Shown piece after piece: positions 48,101 through 59,906 of a DNA stretch of 64,000 bases. Numbering within the stretch: the first letter of the stretch is position 1; every line of letters starts with the position of its first letter. Below the pieces are notes generated by a model. That model was given only the letters and a program-made list of their open reading frames with translations. It ran no database searches and was not told where the DNA came from. This DNA is from Haematococcus lacustris. Its lineage: Eukaryota > Chlorophyta > Chlorophyceae > Chlamydomonadales > Haematococcaceae. Both the position numbers and the translations under genes were made by a program. The stretch covers positions 1 to 64,000 of the forward strand of contig JASKMD010000158.1 in the NCBI GenBank assembly GCA_030144725.1, given 5' to 3'.

Positions 48101-51100
48101 TCGATGGCGTACTGGGACACATGCTGCAGCGGCTATGCATGACCATGAGCCATTTTCTTCCACTCTTGCCTGACCACTCACGGCTTGCATACATGCCTGC
48201 ATTGCCTGTGGAGCACGTGATGTGTCTCTCTGTGTGGCATCGGGCATTTCTTGATGCTGATCTTGTAGTCCTAAGTTTAACATTTATTTATTTATTTATT
48301 TACAGTGCTTCTGATAATATGAATACTATTTATTATTATTCATCGATGCAGCGCTTGTGGCTCACCTGTGTGATGGTCTTGCTGATGGCTTCTGCCGATG
48401 CACTGTTCACCGCCACCTTGACAGCGTCCGGGTGGAGCCAGCGTGCAGCAGCCTCAGCCACAGCAGCCGGCATGGTGGCCGTGAACAATAGCACTTGAGG
48501 GCGGCATGGGGCCAGCAGTGCCCCCCTTGCCTCCAGGCCTCCTGCACTGCTCCTATGACGCTTTGACGCTGCGCTGCCTGCCTTGCTGGCTGACTTGGTG
48601 GCTGGGTCGCGGCTGCCGGCTGTGAGGGGGGCAGGCAGCAGCAGCTGGTGCAGCCGAGCCAGCTGGGGTTCGAATCCGAGCGACAGCATTTTGTCGGCCT
48701 CATCCAACACCACCACAGCCACGCCCTCAGGGCAGCTGGCAGCAGGCACTGCCTCAACACCCAGTGCGCCGCCAGCTGCTGCTGCTGCTGCTGCTGCTGA
48801 GCCCGTTGCAGACTTAGGCCCGGGGCCACCTGCCATGCCAGTGGTGTGACCTGCCGCCGCTGCTGCTGCTGCTGCTGCTGCTGCTGCCGCCTCAGCTGCA
48901 GGCCTAGGTGTTGTGGCCGAGCCAGGGCTGGGCGGTGTGATGTGCAGCAGCCCGTGATCCACGAGGTCCAGCAGCCGGCCAGGTGTCGCCACCAGGACAT
49001 GGGGCAGCTTGGCCAGGCTGGCCACCTGCAGCCACACCCCAGTCACACTTCCATCACACTTATGCAGCACCCCCTCACGCCGGCCCCACTGCTGCCATCA
49101 GGCCTTGTGAGCGCTGCCTGGCCACAGTCTGGCTTGTGGACCTGTGGACCCACCTGCTGCTCGCGAGGCACGCCCCCGTATACGCATGCGCAGCGCAGGC
49201 CGGTGGCAGCCCTGAGGCCTCCCCGCCACACCTGCGCCACCTGCTGAGCCAGCTCCCTGGTGGGTGTGATCACCAGCAGGGCAGGGCCACGCGGCTGGCT
49301 CTTGGCAGTGTGGCCCAACACCTGCCGTGGCATCAGGCAGCGGACATGAGCAGCAGCATGGCACGGCTGTGGTGGCAGGCAGGCAGGGGCGGCAGCGGGG
49401 GTGGGAGTGGCGGTGGGGGAAGGGGGAGGGGCAGGTGGAGGGACTAGGAGGGCGGGGGGCGGGGCAGGGGCAGGGGCAGGGGCAGGGGCAGGGGCAGGGG
49501 CAGGGGCAGGGGCAGGGGCAGGGGCAGGGGCAGGGGCAGGGGCAGGGGCAGGGGCAGGGGCAGGGGAGGGCTCCAGGGCCCTGATCCTTGAACTGTACAT
49601 CAAGGTCAGGGACACAGCCCAGCTCCTGAGCCATCATCAGGCCAGCATGGTTCAAACGAGCAGGGAGAGGCCTGTTCTGCATTACGGATCCGCCCCTCTT
49701 GTTCCTGTGTCTCTGCACTCCGGGCCCCTTCACCCTCTGCCTGGCTGCTGACGCTGGTGTCCTTCCCGCCCACCTGCAGGCGCACTGCTGCTGACAGCAG
49801 GTAGGCCAGCGTCTTGCCGCTGCCTGGCTGGGCTACCCCTTGCACGTCCTGACCCGCACAGGCAGGGGGCCAGCAGGCGGCCTGCAGCACCACAGGCCAG
49901 CAATGGGTGCAACAGGTGGGGTGGGGTGGGGTGGGGTGGGGTGGGGTGGGGTGGGGTGGGGTGGGGTGGGGTGGGGTGGGGTGGGGTGGGGTGGGGTGGG
50001 GTGGGGTGGGGTGGGGTGGGGTGGGGTGGGGTGGGGTGGGGTGGGGTGGGGTGGGGTGGGGTGGGGTGGGGTGGGGTGGGGTGGGGTGGGGTGGGGTGGG
50101 GTGGGGTGGGGTGGGGTGGGGTGGGGTGGGGTGGGGGGTGGGGTGGGGTGGGGTGGGGTGGGGTGGGGTGGGGTGGGGTGGGGTGGGGTGGGGTGGGGTG
50201 GGGTGGGGTGGGGTGGGGTGGGGTGGGGTGGGGTGGGGTGGGGTGGGGTGGGGTGGGCGGGTGAGGGCAAGGCATGTGGGTTCCTCCATGCTTCACCTGC
50301 ACGGGCGTTGGCTCTGCAAAACCTTGGCTCAGCATGAAGGATCGTATGAGAGGGGGGTAGGGCAGCAGGGCCTGAGCCTCCACGAGCTGGGCCCCCTCAG
50401 CTGCAGCCCGGGCTGCTGCATTCGCCCTGGCGGCGCTGCTGGCCTGGGCGGTTGTGACAGCTGGATCTAACAGGTGGACCCCAGTGGACAGGCGTAGTAC
50501 AGGCGGCGTTTTAGCTGCCCCTGCCTCAGACGCTGCTCCAGACCCTGGTTCAACTCCTGCTCCAGGTCCGGATTTGGCACCCTGTGGCTGAACCTTGGAC
50601 TTTTTTGCTGTACCGCTCCCTGTGCTGACATCGGCTGAGGTCTCGCCTGATGGCTTTGCTGCTGCAGGGGGCTTGGCACGCTGCACAGCCTTGAGGGCCT
50701 TGCCGGCTGCAGTGCGGGCGAGGTTGCTGAGGCCGGGCAGTTGCACTAACGGGTTCCTTGCAGCAGCTGCTGCTGTCAGGGGATCCAAGCCGCTGCTGCT
50801 GGCTGCTGCATGGCTACGCCGCCGCTCCGCCTCAATGTCCTCTTCCATGTCACTAGGAGCCTGTACGGGTGGGGTCAAGAAACTTGCATGCATGTATGCA
50901 TGGGCACCGAACACTGCATAAATGACCTGACCCTGAGTGGCTGCCACCCAGCGGCAACAGTGGGCCAGCCCAACACCAACAGGGGATAGCTCAGCTAATA
51001 GGGTGGCAGCACTGCTTGCCTCTTCAGCATCGCTGCCTTCATTGTCCAGCTTGCCATTCCATTTTAAGTCCTCCAGGTCCAGCGAGGGGTTCTTGTAGCA

Positions 51101-51336
51101 CATGCCTGCAGCATGAGGTTGCCTGTAGATGACTGGCTGGTAACATTTCTTCTTCTTCGCCCTTTCCTAATTCCCAATGTTTCAGTCTAACTGAATGGTG
51201 CACCTTTGCACATGCGGCGCACTGCATTGGGTTTCTTGCGCTGAGCTCCTTTGTCGCCCAGCTTCTTCTCGTTCTGCGAGCTCTGTCGTTTCCACGCTTT
51301 CTTGGCGGCGCGGCGAACCGCGTAGTCTTGCCCCAT
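45160..51336 (-). CDS. DEAD-box ATP-dependent RNA helicase, 10 exons
   Basis: Exons (5' to 3'): 51336-51204, 51105-51020, 50860-50297, 49881-49774, 49321-49154, 49025-48366, 47767-47642, 47411-47289, 46852-46685, 46215-45160; phases join to 1063 residues. Helicase motifs are in order: Q motif ([14 protein letters not shown]), I AQPGSGKT, Ia PTRELAQQ, Ib [63 protein letters not shown]. The basic N-terminus ([18 protein letters not shown]), acidic patches and a 350-residue C-terminal tail with a conserved-looking [13 protein letters not shown] and a final Lys/Arg cluster suggest a nuclear or nucleolar ribosome-biogenesis or splicing role (inference). The subfamily is not resolved. Introns carry (ACCCC)68 and many other satellites. 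The piece 51019-50861 is either a GC-AG intron or a 53-codon coding segment. Confidence 0.92.
46559..46676. repeat. CCGCCTTTCCGCC / (CCGC)n repeat, helicase intron 9
   Basis: Five copies of CCGCCTTTCCG pass into CCGCCCGC tetramers just before the donor of exon 9 on the minus strand. Confidence 0.93.
47086..47264. repeat. (CTC)n then (CCCCCT)n satellite, helicase intron 8
   Basis: About 14 CTC units change into CTCCCC hexamers. It sits between the exon coding motif IV-side sequence and the exon with motifs V-VI. Confidence 0.96.
49461..49566. repeat. (GGGGCA)n satellite, helicase intron 4
   Basis: About 18 hexamers. Confidence 0.97.
49916..50256. repeat. (GGGGT)68 satellite, helicase intron 3
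   Basis: About 68 pentamers with a single phase slip near 50133. On the coding (minus) strand it reads ACCCC, the same unit and orientation relative to transcription as the CBM20 intron array. Confidence 0.98.
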
Positions 51337-51857
51337 GAAGGGCGGATACTGGGATACTGCCTATAGTTTTGGCGGACAGGTTTCCCTGTGTCGCTATACT
51401 CCTGTGGACCCCCTACACTACCGGAGTGAGTAACCGGTGTGTGTCCATAACCTAGCTGCGACCCTAGGAATCGCTAGAGCCCAACCATATGCGTGATTCT
51501 CTCGCACACACATCCACTCGAACAGCTCACATTGGCCATTGTGAGTGCAAAAACATGCAGCCCATGGACATGGAGGGTTGCAGTGGAGGAATGATGCAAC
51601 ACACTCAGCATAATAGATGAAGTGTGTTTGCAACTACAAAGCTAATAGCAAGCTCAGGTCAGGACTTCAGCAATGAGACCGGTGCACTTTCACTATACCG
51701 ACTGTCCGGCTGTTCACAACAGGAACTATAAGCTTACATAAATGCAAGGTAGAAGCTCGCTCAAACTGCACTACATAATTGATGCACGTGATGGCTCATG
51801 CAATCGATTAGAAGACATCAAAACATTGCCTGAAACAGCCGTCAACGCAGCCGTACA
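51337..51857. promoter_or_regulatory. Divergent promoter region, helicase/UBLCP1
   Basis: The 521 bp between the two ATGs must hold both promoters. Less GC-rich than the flanks; no clear TATA box or known motif picked out by eye. Confidence 0.45.
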
Positions 51858-52394
51858 ATGCCTGACACCGTCAAGCTGAACGTTAAATGGAGTGGGCAGG
51901 AGTTTGCGCTGGAGTTTGCAGACAGTGACACGCTGGCTGATGTGCGCATTCTGGCTAGCTGCGACAAAGACGCATTCTGGCTAGCTGCGACAAAGAGGAT
52001 TCGCATGTGCAGGTGAGGCAAAAGCTGGAGGAATGCAGCGGTGTTGCCCCCAAGCGCCAGAAGCTGCTGGGCTTGAAAACCAAGGCGAACAAACCTGCTG
52101 AAGACGGTGACACGCTTAGTAGTTTGGCGTTGAAACCAGGGCTCAAGGTCATGATGATAGGGTGAGTGGTGCATACCTGCCTACTGGGCCTCTTCCAGGG
52201 ACAGAGCATGCAGTGCCACGCCATGGGTGCGCAAGCAAGGTGTGCATGTGCCTGACTCTCTGCTCATGCAGTACCTCAGAAACTGTGATCCAGGCCACGC
52301 AGAAAGAAGCCGAGGCTGCACCGCAAGTGCAGGTGATGGGCTACTGCAAGCAGGGAAGCCACAGGCACTGACATGGCAGCAGCAGCAGCAGCAG

Positions 52395-52431
<37 letters not shown>

Positions 52432-55400
52432 GGCCAGGCACTGACTAGGCTACATCCACCCAGCGTCAGGGCACCCCTCAGACCACCTTTGCTCTGCGCG
52501 AGTCCTAGGTAGGAGGCTGGGGAGGGTAGCAGGAGAAGGCTGGGGAGGCTAGCTGGCTGGGGAGGGTGTTTGTGTTTGGATTCGTTTTGCTGTCTCGTGT
52601 CATGCCAGGTCCTTGTGTGGCTGTAGGACGACTTTGACCTGACAGAGGAGCAGCAGGGCAGCCTGGAGGTCAAAGACCAACCGGAGGTGCAGGTCAGACA
52701 AGGCTGACCAGCAGCTGGCCCGGAGCCTACTCGTTGGCGTAGGGGTGGGGAGGGTGGGTGGTAGGGACAAGCCAGCGGCAGGGGTTGGGGGTTAGGATAG
52801 TGGTGCCCAGCGCAGGCCAGGCATAGGTCTGCATTGCAAGCTGCAGGCAGGGGAGGGGAAGGGCAGCCCTACTGGTGCTGCATGGCTGTTGAGGCTGCGG
52901 AGGGCTAGGGGAGACTTAGGGAGTGAGGTGCACAAGGGTGTGGTGCTGGGGTAATGTGGGTGTGAGAGGTGTGGTGCTGGAGTGACAGGTGTGATTCAGG
53001 AGTGAGAGGTGTGGCGTGGGAGTAAGAGGTACACTGTAGCCATGAGTGAGGCGATGCAGGCAATTAAAGTGCAGGGTACAAGAGGTCAAGCAGGGGCACT
53101 CCAGATGTGGAGGGAGGTGGCCAGGCCAAATGATGCAGGGGCAGGGGCAAGGCATGAGGAGGGCAGGCTGTGCACCGTCAGCCCAGTGTGTACGCCACTG
53201 CCAACACTGCCCATCCCCTCCCTGCACCAGTAGGCTTCACCCCTACCTTTACCCCTACCCCGTTCCTACCCCTACCCCTGACCCCTGATCCTGTCCCTGG
53301 TCCTGAGGCGGAAGGAGGATAGGGGCGTCATCTCTTCTCTTGCTCGATGGTGGGAGCAGGCCGCGCCCCAGGCGGTAGCTCCTCCCTGTGTGCACGCCGG
53401 TGAATAGTCTTAGTCTTAGTCTTCCTTTTTCCTCTCTTCCGGGTCTTAGTCTGATTCTGATCTTGATCATAACTGTGAGAACCACAACCCCGCCCACAAC
53501 CTTCGCTACCTCCTGGCCATGGCTTGCGTAGGAAAAGCTGGCCCGGCGGCTGCGCAGTGTGGAAGTCAAGATCCTCAACCCGCCCCGCCCCGGCAAGAAG
53601 TGCTTGGTGAGACGTGCCAAGACCCTGCAGCCGCCGGTGCCACAACCACCGCCACCTCTGCTGCTGCTGCTGCTGCCCCTCTCCGCTGGCCCCAAGCGCT
53701 GGCAGTGAGGGTCCGGCCTGTGACCCTATCAGACCCCACCCAACCACCCAACCACCCATGCCTCACACCCCAGGCGCCACCTACACCCCCACTGCCCAAT
53801 GCCTCTGCGTAGCTGAGCCTCCCCGCAACCTGGTACTCCCCAGGTGCTGGACATTGACTACACGCTGTTTGACTTGGGGTCCAGCGCTGAGCGGCCCGAG
53901 GAGCTGGCCCGGCCCTACCTGCATGAGTTCCTGGCAGCAGCCTGGGAGCACTATGTGGGAGATCACAGGCAGCAGCCACACCCCACACCACCCTGCCACA
54001 CCACCCTAAACCAAACTTCATGACCATCCTCTCTTCGCTTTGCATGTGCTCAAGCTGCCTGTGCTGGGGCTATGCTGGGGGGGCAGTACATGTCTGCTTG
54101 TGCCCATTGCCCTGGCTTAGCCGTAAGAGTAGCTGGCGGTTGCTGTGTGACGATGAGGACAAGGATGCAAATGATGATGACATCGCCATCTATCCCTTGT
54201 CTTTGCACTTCACATCACTCTCCTCACGCTCCTCATTCTAGACGTTCTGCCTGCCTCAACCTCCTGCTGCTGTCCCTGCCCCTCCCCCTGCTGCTGGTGC
54301 TGCTGCTGCTGCTGGTACCGGCTGCCCTGGTTGTGGGGGTGGTGCAGGACATCATCATCTGGAGCGCCACAGGCATGAAGTGGGTGGAGGTGAAGATGAA
54401 GGTGGGTATGTCCAGGGACCCGTGCTAGGAGGCATACAGGGTAGCAGGGGCTGCAAGCCCCTCCCCGCTGCCCTGCCCACCAGGTCTCCTCCTGCCCTGC
54501 TGCCTCCCCTGCCCTGCAGCCTCCTGCTGCCTCCTGCCGCTGCACTGCCTTTGCCAACTGTCCCTGCTCTTCCCTTTGCCCTGGTCGGTTGCAGGAGCTA
54601 GGGGTGTCGACCCACCCGGCATACAAGCTGGTGTGCATGCTTGACCACAGTGCCATGCTCACTGTGTCCACGGAGAAGTACGGGGTGTTTGAGGTAGGGG
54701 CCCGTCACACACCCCACCCCTGACCACCCACACTGCGCAACACACGGCACCAGGGCCCAGCTGCACAGCACACAGGCCAGGCCCCTGGCCAGGGTTCCAC
54801 ACACACCCTGCCATCACCCCACACCCTACACGCTCAGCACCACGGTGGGTACTCCTGCTACTGTCGCCTCTCCATAAAGCCACCGCCTGTCTTTGTCTCC
54901 GTGCTGCTGCTGCTGTCATGAGTGCAGCGCCTCCTTCACAAACAGCTGCAATGTCGGCAATTGCCTGCTGGTTGCTGCCTTGCCTGCATGCTTCAGTGCA
55001 AGCCTCTGGCCTTCATTTGGAGCAAGTTTCCTGGGCAGTACCACGAGCACAACACCATCATGTTTGACGACCTCAGGTGATCAAACAGCAGGTCTAGTAG
55101 TTGGGGTAAGTTGGCACTGCACCTCATGTGTGTCATGGTCCTCGTGTGTTGCAATGAGCAACCATGTGTTTCTTGCCCAATGACATGTTAGGTGCAGCAT
55201 GTGCATGTGCTTATATGGTACTGCATAACAGGGCATGGTGGCATGGTGCCTGGGATTGGAAGGAGCGTGGACTGCACTAGTGTGATGAAATGATGGATGA
55301 GCCATCCACAAGCAGTAGCACATGGCATTCTAGGCTTAGGCAATGCTTAGTTTTGCTCCTTGCAGGCGGAATTATATCATGAACAAGCAGGCCGGGCTAG

Positions 55401-55633
55401 TCATTCGGCCCTTCAAAAGGGCGCATCTCACCCGGCACACAGACAAGGAATTGTATCATCTCACTCGGTAGGCGGCTATTGCATGCCAGCTACTGACAAG
55501 ACTGAGTGGCGTCTGACGTAGTCTGGTGGAGATCGTGTGATGCAGGTACCTCTTGCTGATTGCGCCCCTGGAGCGGATTAGCCACTTGGACCATTCTAGA
55601 TGGGAGCGCTACTTGGCAAAACATGGTGGATGA
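51858..55633 (+). CDS. UBLCP1: Ubiquitin-like domain-containing CTD phosphatase 1 (UBLCP1), 11 exons
   Basis: Nuclear Ser/Thr phosphatase of the FCP/SCP (HAD) type that, in animals, docks on the 26S proteasome through its UBL domain and lowers its activity. Exons 51858-51941, 52013-52161, 52272-52332, 52627-52692, 53532-53606, 53844-53954, 54348-54401, 54595-54693, 54997-55076, 55366-55467 and 55546-55633 join in phase to 322 residues, matching the usual length of about 320. The UBL domain occupies about 3-80 ([38 protein letters not shown]). The phosphatase domain has the DxDxT nucleophile motif in [10 protein letters not shown], then [59 protein letters not shown], and the C-terminal [15 protein letters not shown]. 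All expected catalytic elements are present; the gene looks functional. Intron 1 is 71 nt and contains a 26-bp perfect tandem duplication. Confidence 0.96.
52378..52432. repeat. (CAG)n microsatellite, UBLCP1 intron 3
   Basis: About 18 CAG units with one CAC interruption, shortly after exon 3. Confidence 0.95.
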
Positions 55634-56212
55634 CACGTACTTTTGAAACACGCTAGGGATGCAAGTATGACTTAAAGCAAGTGACTATGAGGCCATGCCA
55701 TGAGGGTGTGCGAGATAGCACAATTTTTCAGAAGCTTTTTGAATCCATGTAGGCGGTTCTGACGCTTGCGTAACATCAGGCTGTGGGAGCAACAGCTTGC
55801 CGGGCAAACACGCTAGCCATTGTGCAAACCGTCTATAACATTGTGCCGCCCGTCGCGAGCCCTACAGGCTGTTGACAAGCGGGCAAGGCATGCACCGCTC
55901 AGCGGGTCTAAAGAGCGCGGCGTAAGAAACGACCTATGGGCTCCTGCCAGGTTATGGAGCCCGCAATGCATTCTATCTCACTGTCGTTGGGCACGGCGTT
56001 CGGCGGCGTCAGGTGCTGCAAGCTGCCCATATCTGTCTTGAGCTGTCTTAAGACGTCTTCAGACGTGTGTTCGTCGCGTATGTGCGCTGCAGCGACCCCA
56101 CTCTTACCTTCCCGGCTGATAGCCAGCAGCTGCTGAAGGTTAGGCTCAATTTAGCTATGCTCAAGCTCTGGCTCATGTCGTGGCATAAGCATCGCTCGAT
56201 GATTGCACGCAG
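55634..56212. other. Intergenic, 5' region of the AP2 gene
   Basis: About 580 bp. It may contain an upstream AP2 exon: an open frame ending TFPADSQQLLK with a donor (AAG|GTTAGG) near 56141 would splice in phase to 56213. The start of such an exon could not be fixed. Confidence 0.4.
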
Positions 56213-58407
56213 ATGCGGCTTAAGCTGGCGGCTCAGAGCATCCAGCCTGCTATATGCAAGAGGGATACAACAGACATCATGATCCTCCAGGTGCTTGCAC
56301 TAGTGTGCACTAGTCCCTGCTAATGCAGGCTTAGGCCAGCTTTCGCCTGCTGCCCCTTGCCTGCTTCATGCAAGCAGAATCTGGGCATCAGCGTTCCTGA
56401 TTGGGAGCATGTGCGAGGCTACCAAGGAGGGACCTTCAGAGAAACACCTGGGTTTGCAAACGTACATCACACAATTAGGGTGTGTGGCTCGTGCCATAGC
56501 TTATTTCTAACATGACGTTTACATAACAAGTCATCTCAGTCTCTGACCAGCGTGTATCCCTGCCTTATACGCCATAAGACCTTCCAGGAGGCTGAGCCTC
56601 TGTGTGTATCATGGTCCATGATTTCAGAGTCGCTCTTTTGCATTTGTGCTCACTCGTGCCCCAGCCAGCTTGCATGCAAGCCTCCCTGCGCCCTGCCCTG
56701 CAGCCCCAAGAGTACCCGTCCATGCAGACCCACAGGGTGACGCGAGCGCACCAGCATCAGCCTCAGCCCATCAACCCCTTGCCCAAACTGAGTCGTGCAG
56801 TGAAGAGCAAGAGCAATGGCGCGGGCCGCCAGTACACCAGCAGGTTTAGGGGCGTGCACCAGACCTTCCCCACCAAGCGCTGGGAGGCGCAGTTCAGGCG
56901 CAATGGCAAACCCACCTCCTTAGGTACGACAGGCCTCGGCACCTGCATGCCTGCTGGTCACCTCTGTGTCCAGCACATGTGCCTTCCAGTGCCTATCAGG
57001 TAGGGAGGAAGGTAAGGTGGGTGTGAAGTAGGAATGAAACTTTGACCGCTGAAGTGGGCCATGACGAGCAGGGTTTGCTCCCGTTATGTACCAGGTTAGC
57101 TGTACTATACCCTGACCTTTGCGCCCTGAGCACGGCTATCCCAGCGGTTATGCTAGTCAGGGTGGTCGCCCTATGCATGGTCATCCCTGTTGTCGTGTTG
57201 GTCATGGGTGGGGCGCATGGGTGCATGGGCATGGAGGACCCTGGTGGCTGCTGAAGGGCAACCACATACTTCTCCTCACCTGTGCGGCCTGTGCTTGCAT
57301 TCATGGTGCCAAGCCAGGTAATGCTTGCACCCAGCCCTGCTGGCAGCTCAGCCCTGTGACACTGTGTGCATGGTGTATGTGCCACCAGGTTGCTTTGACC
57401 TGGAGGAGGAGGCTGCCCGTGCATACGACAAGATGATGCTGTGGTCAGTGGCTGCAGCCCCCAGGGCTGTTGAACATGTTGCAGTGCAGCCAAGCCAGTT
57501 AGCCAGCCAGCCAGCCAAGCTCTAGGACAGGTTCAGGCAAACCAGCCAGGCAAGTGCCTGCAGCATGCGCATTACCTTGTGACAGCATGATGGCACATTC
57601 AGATTACGGTGGGGTGCAAAGCATGGTACTCAATACACGGAAAGCGTGATGCATGTTAGCAGGGCTGCTGGTATGGTGTTCCAGGTGCGAGCTGCACAAC
57701 ACAGCAGGCGTCAAGGGTGGCATTACTAACTATGACCCGCCTGAGTACGATAAGGAGCTCGCTTGGCTGCAGTCCATCACCCAGGTGCCTGCCCTGGCTC
57801 TCCAGCTATCCTGCCAGCCAGCACAAGCAGCACGCCAGCATGCGTCTTGGGATGGGCAGATGCCCAGGCCGGCCAACAGTGGCCATGCTGCCAGATATCA
57901 GCAGGCGTGACGTCGTCATGTCTGCTGTCTGCTGCACATCATCAGTAGCAGGATGAACAGCCACGTCATGATGGGCCACCACAGCCGGACAGGGCAGGTG
58001 CTGCCAAGCCACCTGCCTGCAGCAATCAAGACCCTAGCCATGCAGGCCTTGCCTAGGCTGGCAAAGGGGACAGGTATACACGTGGAGCTAGAATGGCATT
58101 GCTGGTGTGGTGAGCAGTATGTGCCCGACTGCTGCAGGATGAGCTGATCGAGGCGTTGAGGAGCGATGGGCGCCGGCAGGCTGCGCACCGCATGCTACGT
58201 CAGAAGCGCGATAGTGGGCCGGCCCGCAGCACTCGCGCGCGCAGCAGCCGGCTTGACCATGCGATCGACCGAGACGGTAGCGGGGACCACGGCGGTGGCA
58301 GGACCAGCAGCGCTGCAGGCGACAGCATGTGCGGCGGCGCGACCAGCTACAGCCACGACCCGGGGAGCGAATCCGGCATCGGCGACGGTGGCCTCATGGA
58401 TTGCTGA
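56213..58407 (+). CDS. AP2/ERF-domain transcription factor
   Basis: Exons 56213-56290, 56378-56461, 56704-56923, 57389-57443, 57685-57784 and 58138-58407 join in phase to 268 residues. One AP2 DNA-binding domain (about 80-145) is spread over three exons: SRFRGVHQTFPTKRWEAQFR (the three-stranded sheet with conserved RGV and W), GKPTSLG, then CFDLEEEAARAYDKMMLW (the amphipathic helix; AARAYD is diagnostic) and GGITNYDPPEY in place of the usual TNFP. The last exon is a Ser/Arg/Asp/Gly-rich tail after a basic helix (DGRRQAAHRMLRQKRD). Nuclear, DNA-binding. The ATG at 56213 lies directly after a CAG that could be an acceptor, so the true start may be further upstream. The last four exons are secure; the first two less so. 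Confidence 0.82.
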
Positions 58408-59906
58408 CGGTGCCGTGTCATGGTGCTTGGCGCGGCTTGGCAGCTTAGCTCCGTTTTGGACAGCGCTTCACAACAGATACAGAGCGAGGGCGGGCATGAC
58501 GGCAGCAGATGAGGTGGGTGTGGCAGGCTTCGTGAACGAATGAGGACCCTCCAGCACAAACATCCCCCACATGTCAGTTGGAGCTGTGTTGTCTAGACGC
58601 CTGCCTACTTCCCTGCGCCTGCCTACTTTCCTGACCCTACTAACCCTACTAACGAGTAAGGAGCCAGAGTACACCCCAGCAGGGACAATGTCCTGCCTGT
58701 GTGGTATGTGCCCTGTGACCAAGACCAGTACAACAGCACATCAACCCAGGCAGCGAGCAGAACCTGGGGCTGAATGAAGGGGGAGGAGCACCTCATCTCT
58801 CAGGCAGCAATTCAGGCGGCAATGGAGATAGGAAGGCCTGCCTGCCCTGCCAGCCCTGGGACAGCCTTGCTTGCCCAAACATGTTGAATTGGACCCAAGC
58901 GCTCGGACATCGCAGCACAGACATGGCTGTTTGGACCATGCAAGCCAAGAGAGGCAGCGGGCAACAGCAGCAGAAGAAGCAGTAGGAACAGTAGGGGCAG
59001 CGGCACATGCAGCAGCAAACTTGTGAATAAAGCATGACAAGGCCATGTTGATGGCGTTGATGAGGAGTGAAGGACAGTGGTGACTAATAATGCACTGACT
59101 CGGGGCTAGCCTGGGTGCTAGTGAGCAGAGGATGCTGCTCCTGTCAGCTGATAGTCAGCCAGGGTGAAGACAGGAGCAGAGGGCCTAGCCTGTAACTGCA
59201 GGCACAGACGTTGAAGTAGGGCAGCCTAGCCCATGCTGGTGTGCCATGCTTTGGTGAAATTCATTTGCATGGGGTTGTGGTTCGACTGATGGAGGGGCGA
59301 GCAAGCTTTGGTGGGTCAGTGTCTGGCCAGGACGGGTGGGTGAGTGTCGGGTTTGAATTGAAGGGACAGGACCCAGTTCTGGCTTTTGCAAATTGCTTCA
59401 CTGGCCATCTGGGAGGGGCTGCTGCACCACCTGGCCGTTGGCAATGCCCTGTTAGATGATGATGGCATGTAACGCATAAGCTGTCAACTGGTAGGTTACT
59501 TAGCCGCTCTCGCCTTCTAGAGGTTCGGGACTTTTTGTAACGCACTTCAAGGCTGGATGCACAAGCAAAGGGACACAAGTGCTCTGTCACCCCGTGACTT
59601 GCTGAGAAGCGCAAAGCAGGGGCCGTTGTTTGCTCTGCTGTGTTGACTCAAAAAGGGTGGCATGAGGTTAGTAGGGAGGGTCACCCACATCCGCACAGCC
59701 TGCATGCTCTTTCCAATCAGGCTTTGTCAATCAGGCTTTGCCAGCCAATCAGGCTTTGTGGACTGTGTTGTTTATAGTTGGCTTGTGAATTATGTAATGG
59801 ACATCACTTCCGCCCCACTCCGGTTGCCGGCCCTCCGGTTGGACGGCGACCTGATGCACCCCCCAACACGGCCACTCCGCTCCGATGGTGTTGCCAAGTC
59901 CCTGTA
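58408..59906. other. Intergenic, with dispersed and tandem repeats
   Basis: About 1.5 kb. No convincing gene. It contains CTGCCTACTT and TGACCCTACTAACC short repeats (about 58605-58660), dispersed repeat family A at 59470-59590, and three tandem copies of CAATCAGGCTTTG at about 59716-59758. Confidence 0.55.
59470..59590. repeat. Dispersed repeat family A, copy 2
   Basis: Partner of 16985-17105: shares GGTTCGGGACTTT, AACGCACTTCA and GCACAA[AG]CAAAGG in the same orientation and spacing. Confidence 0.7.
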
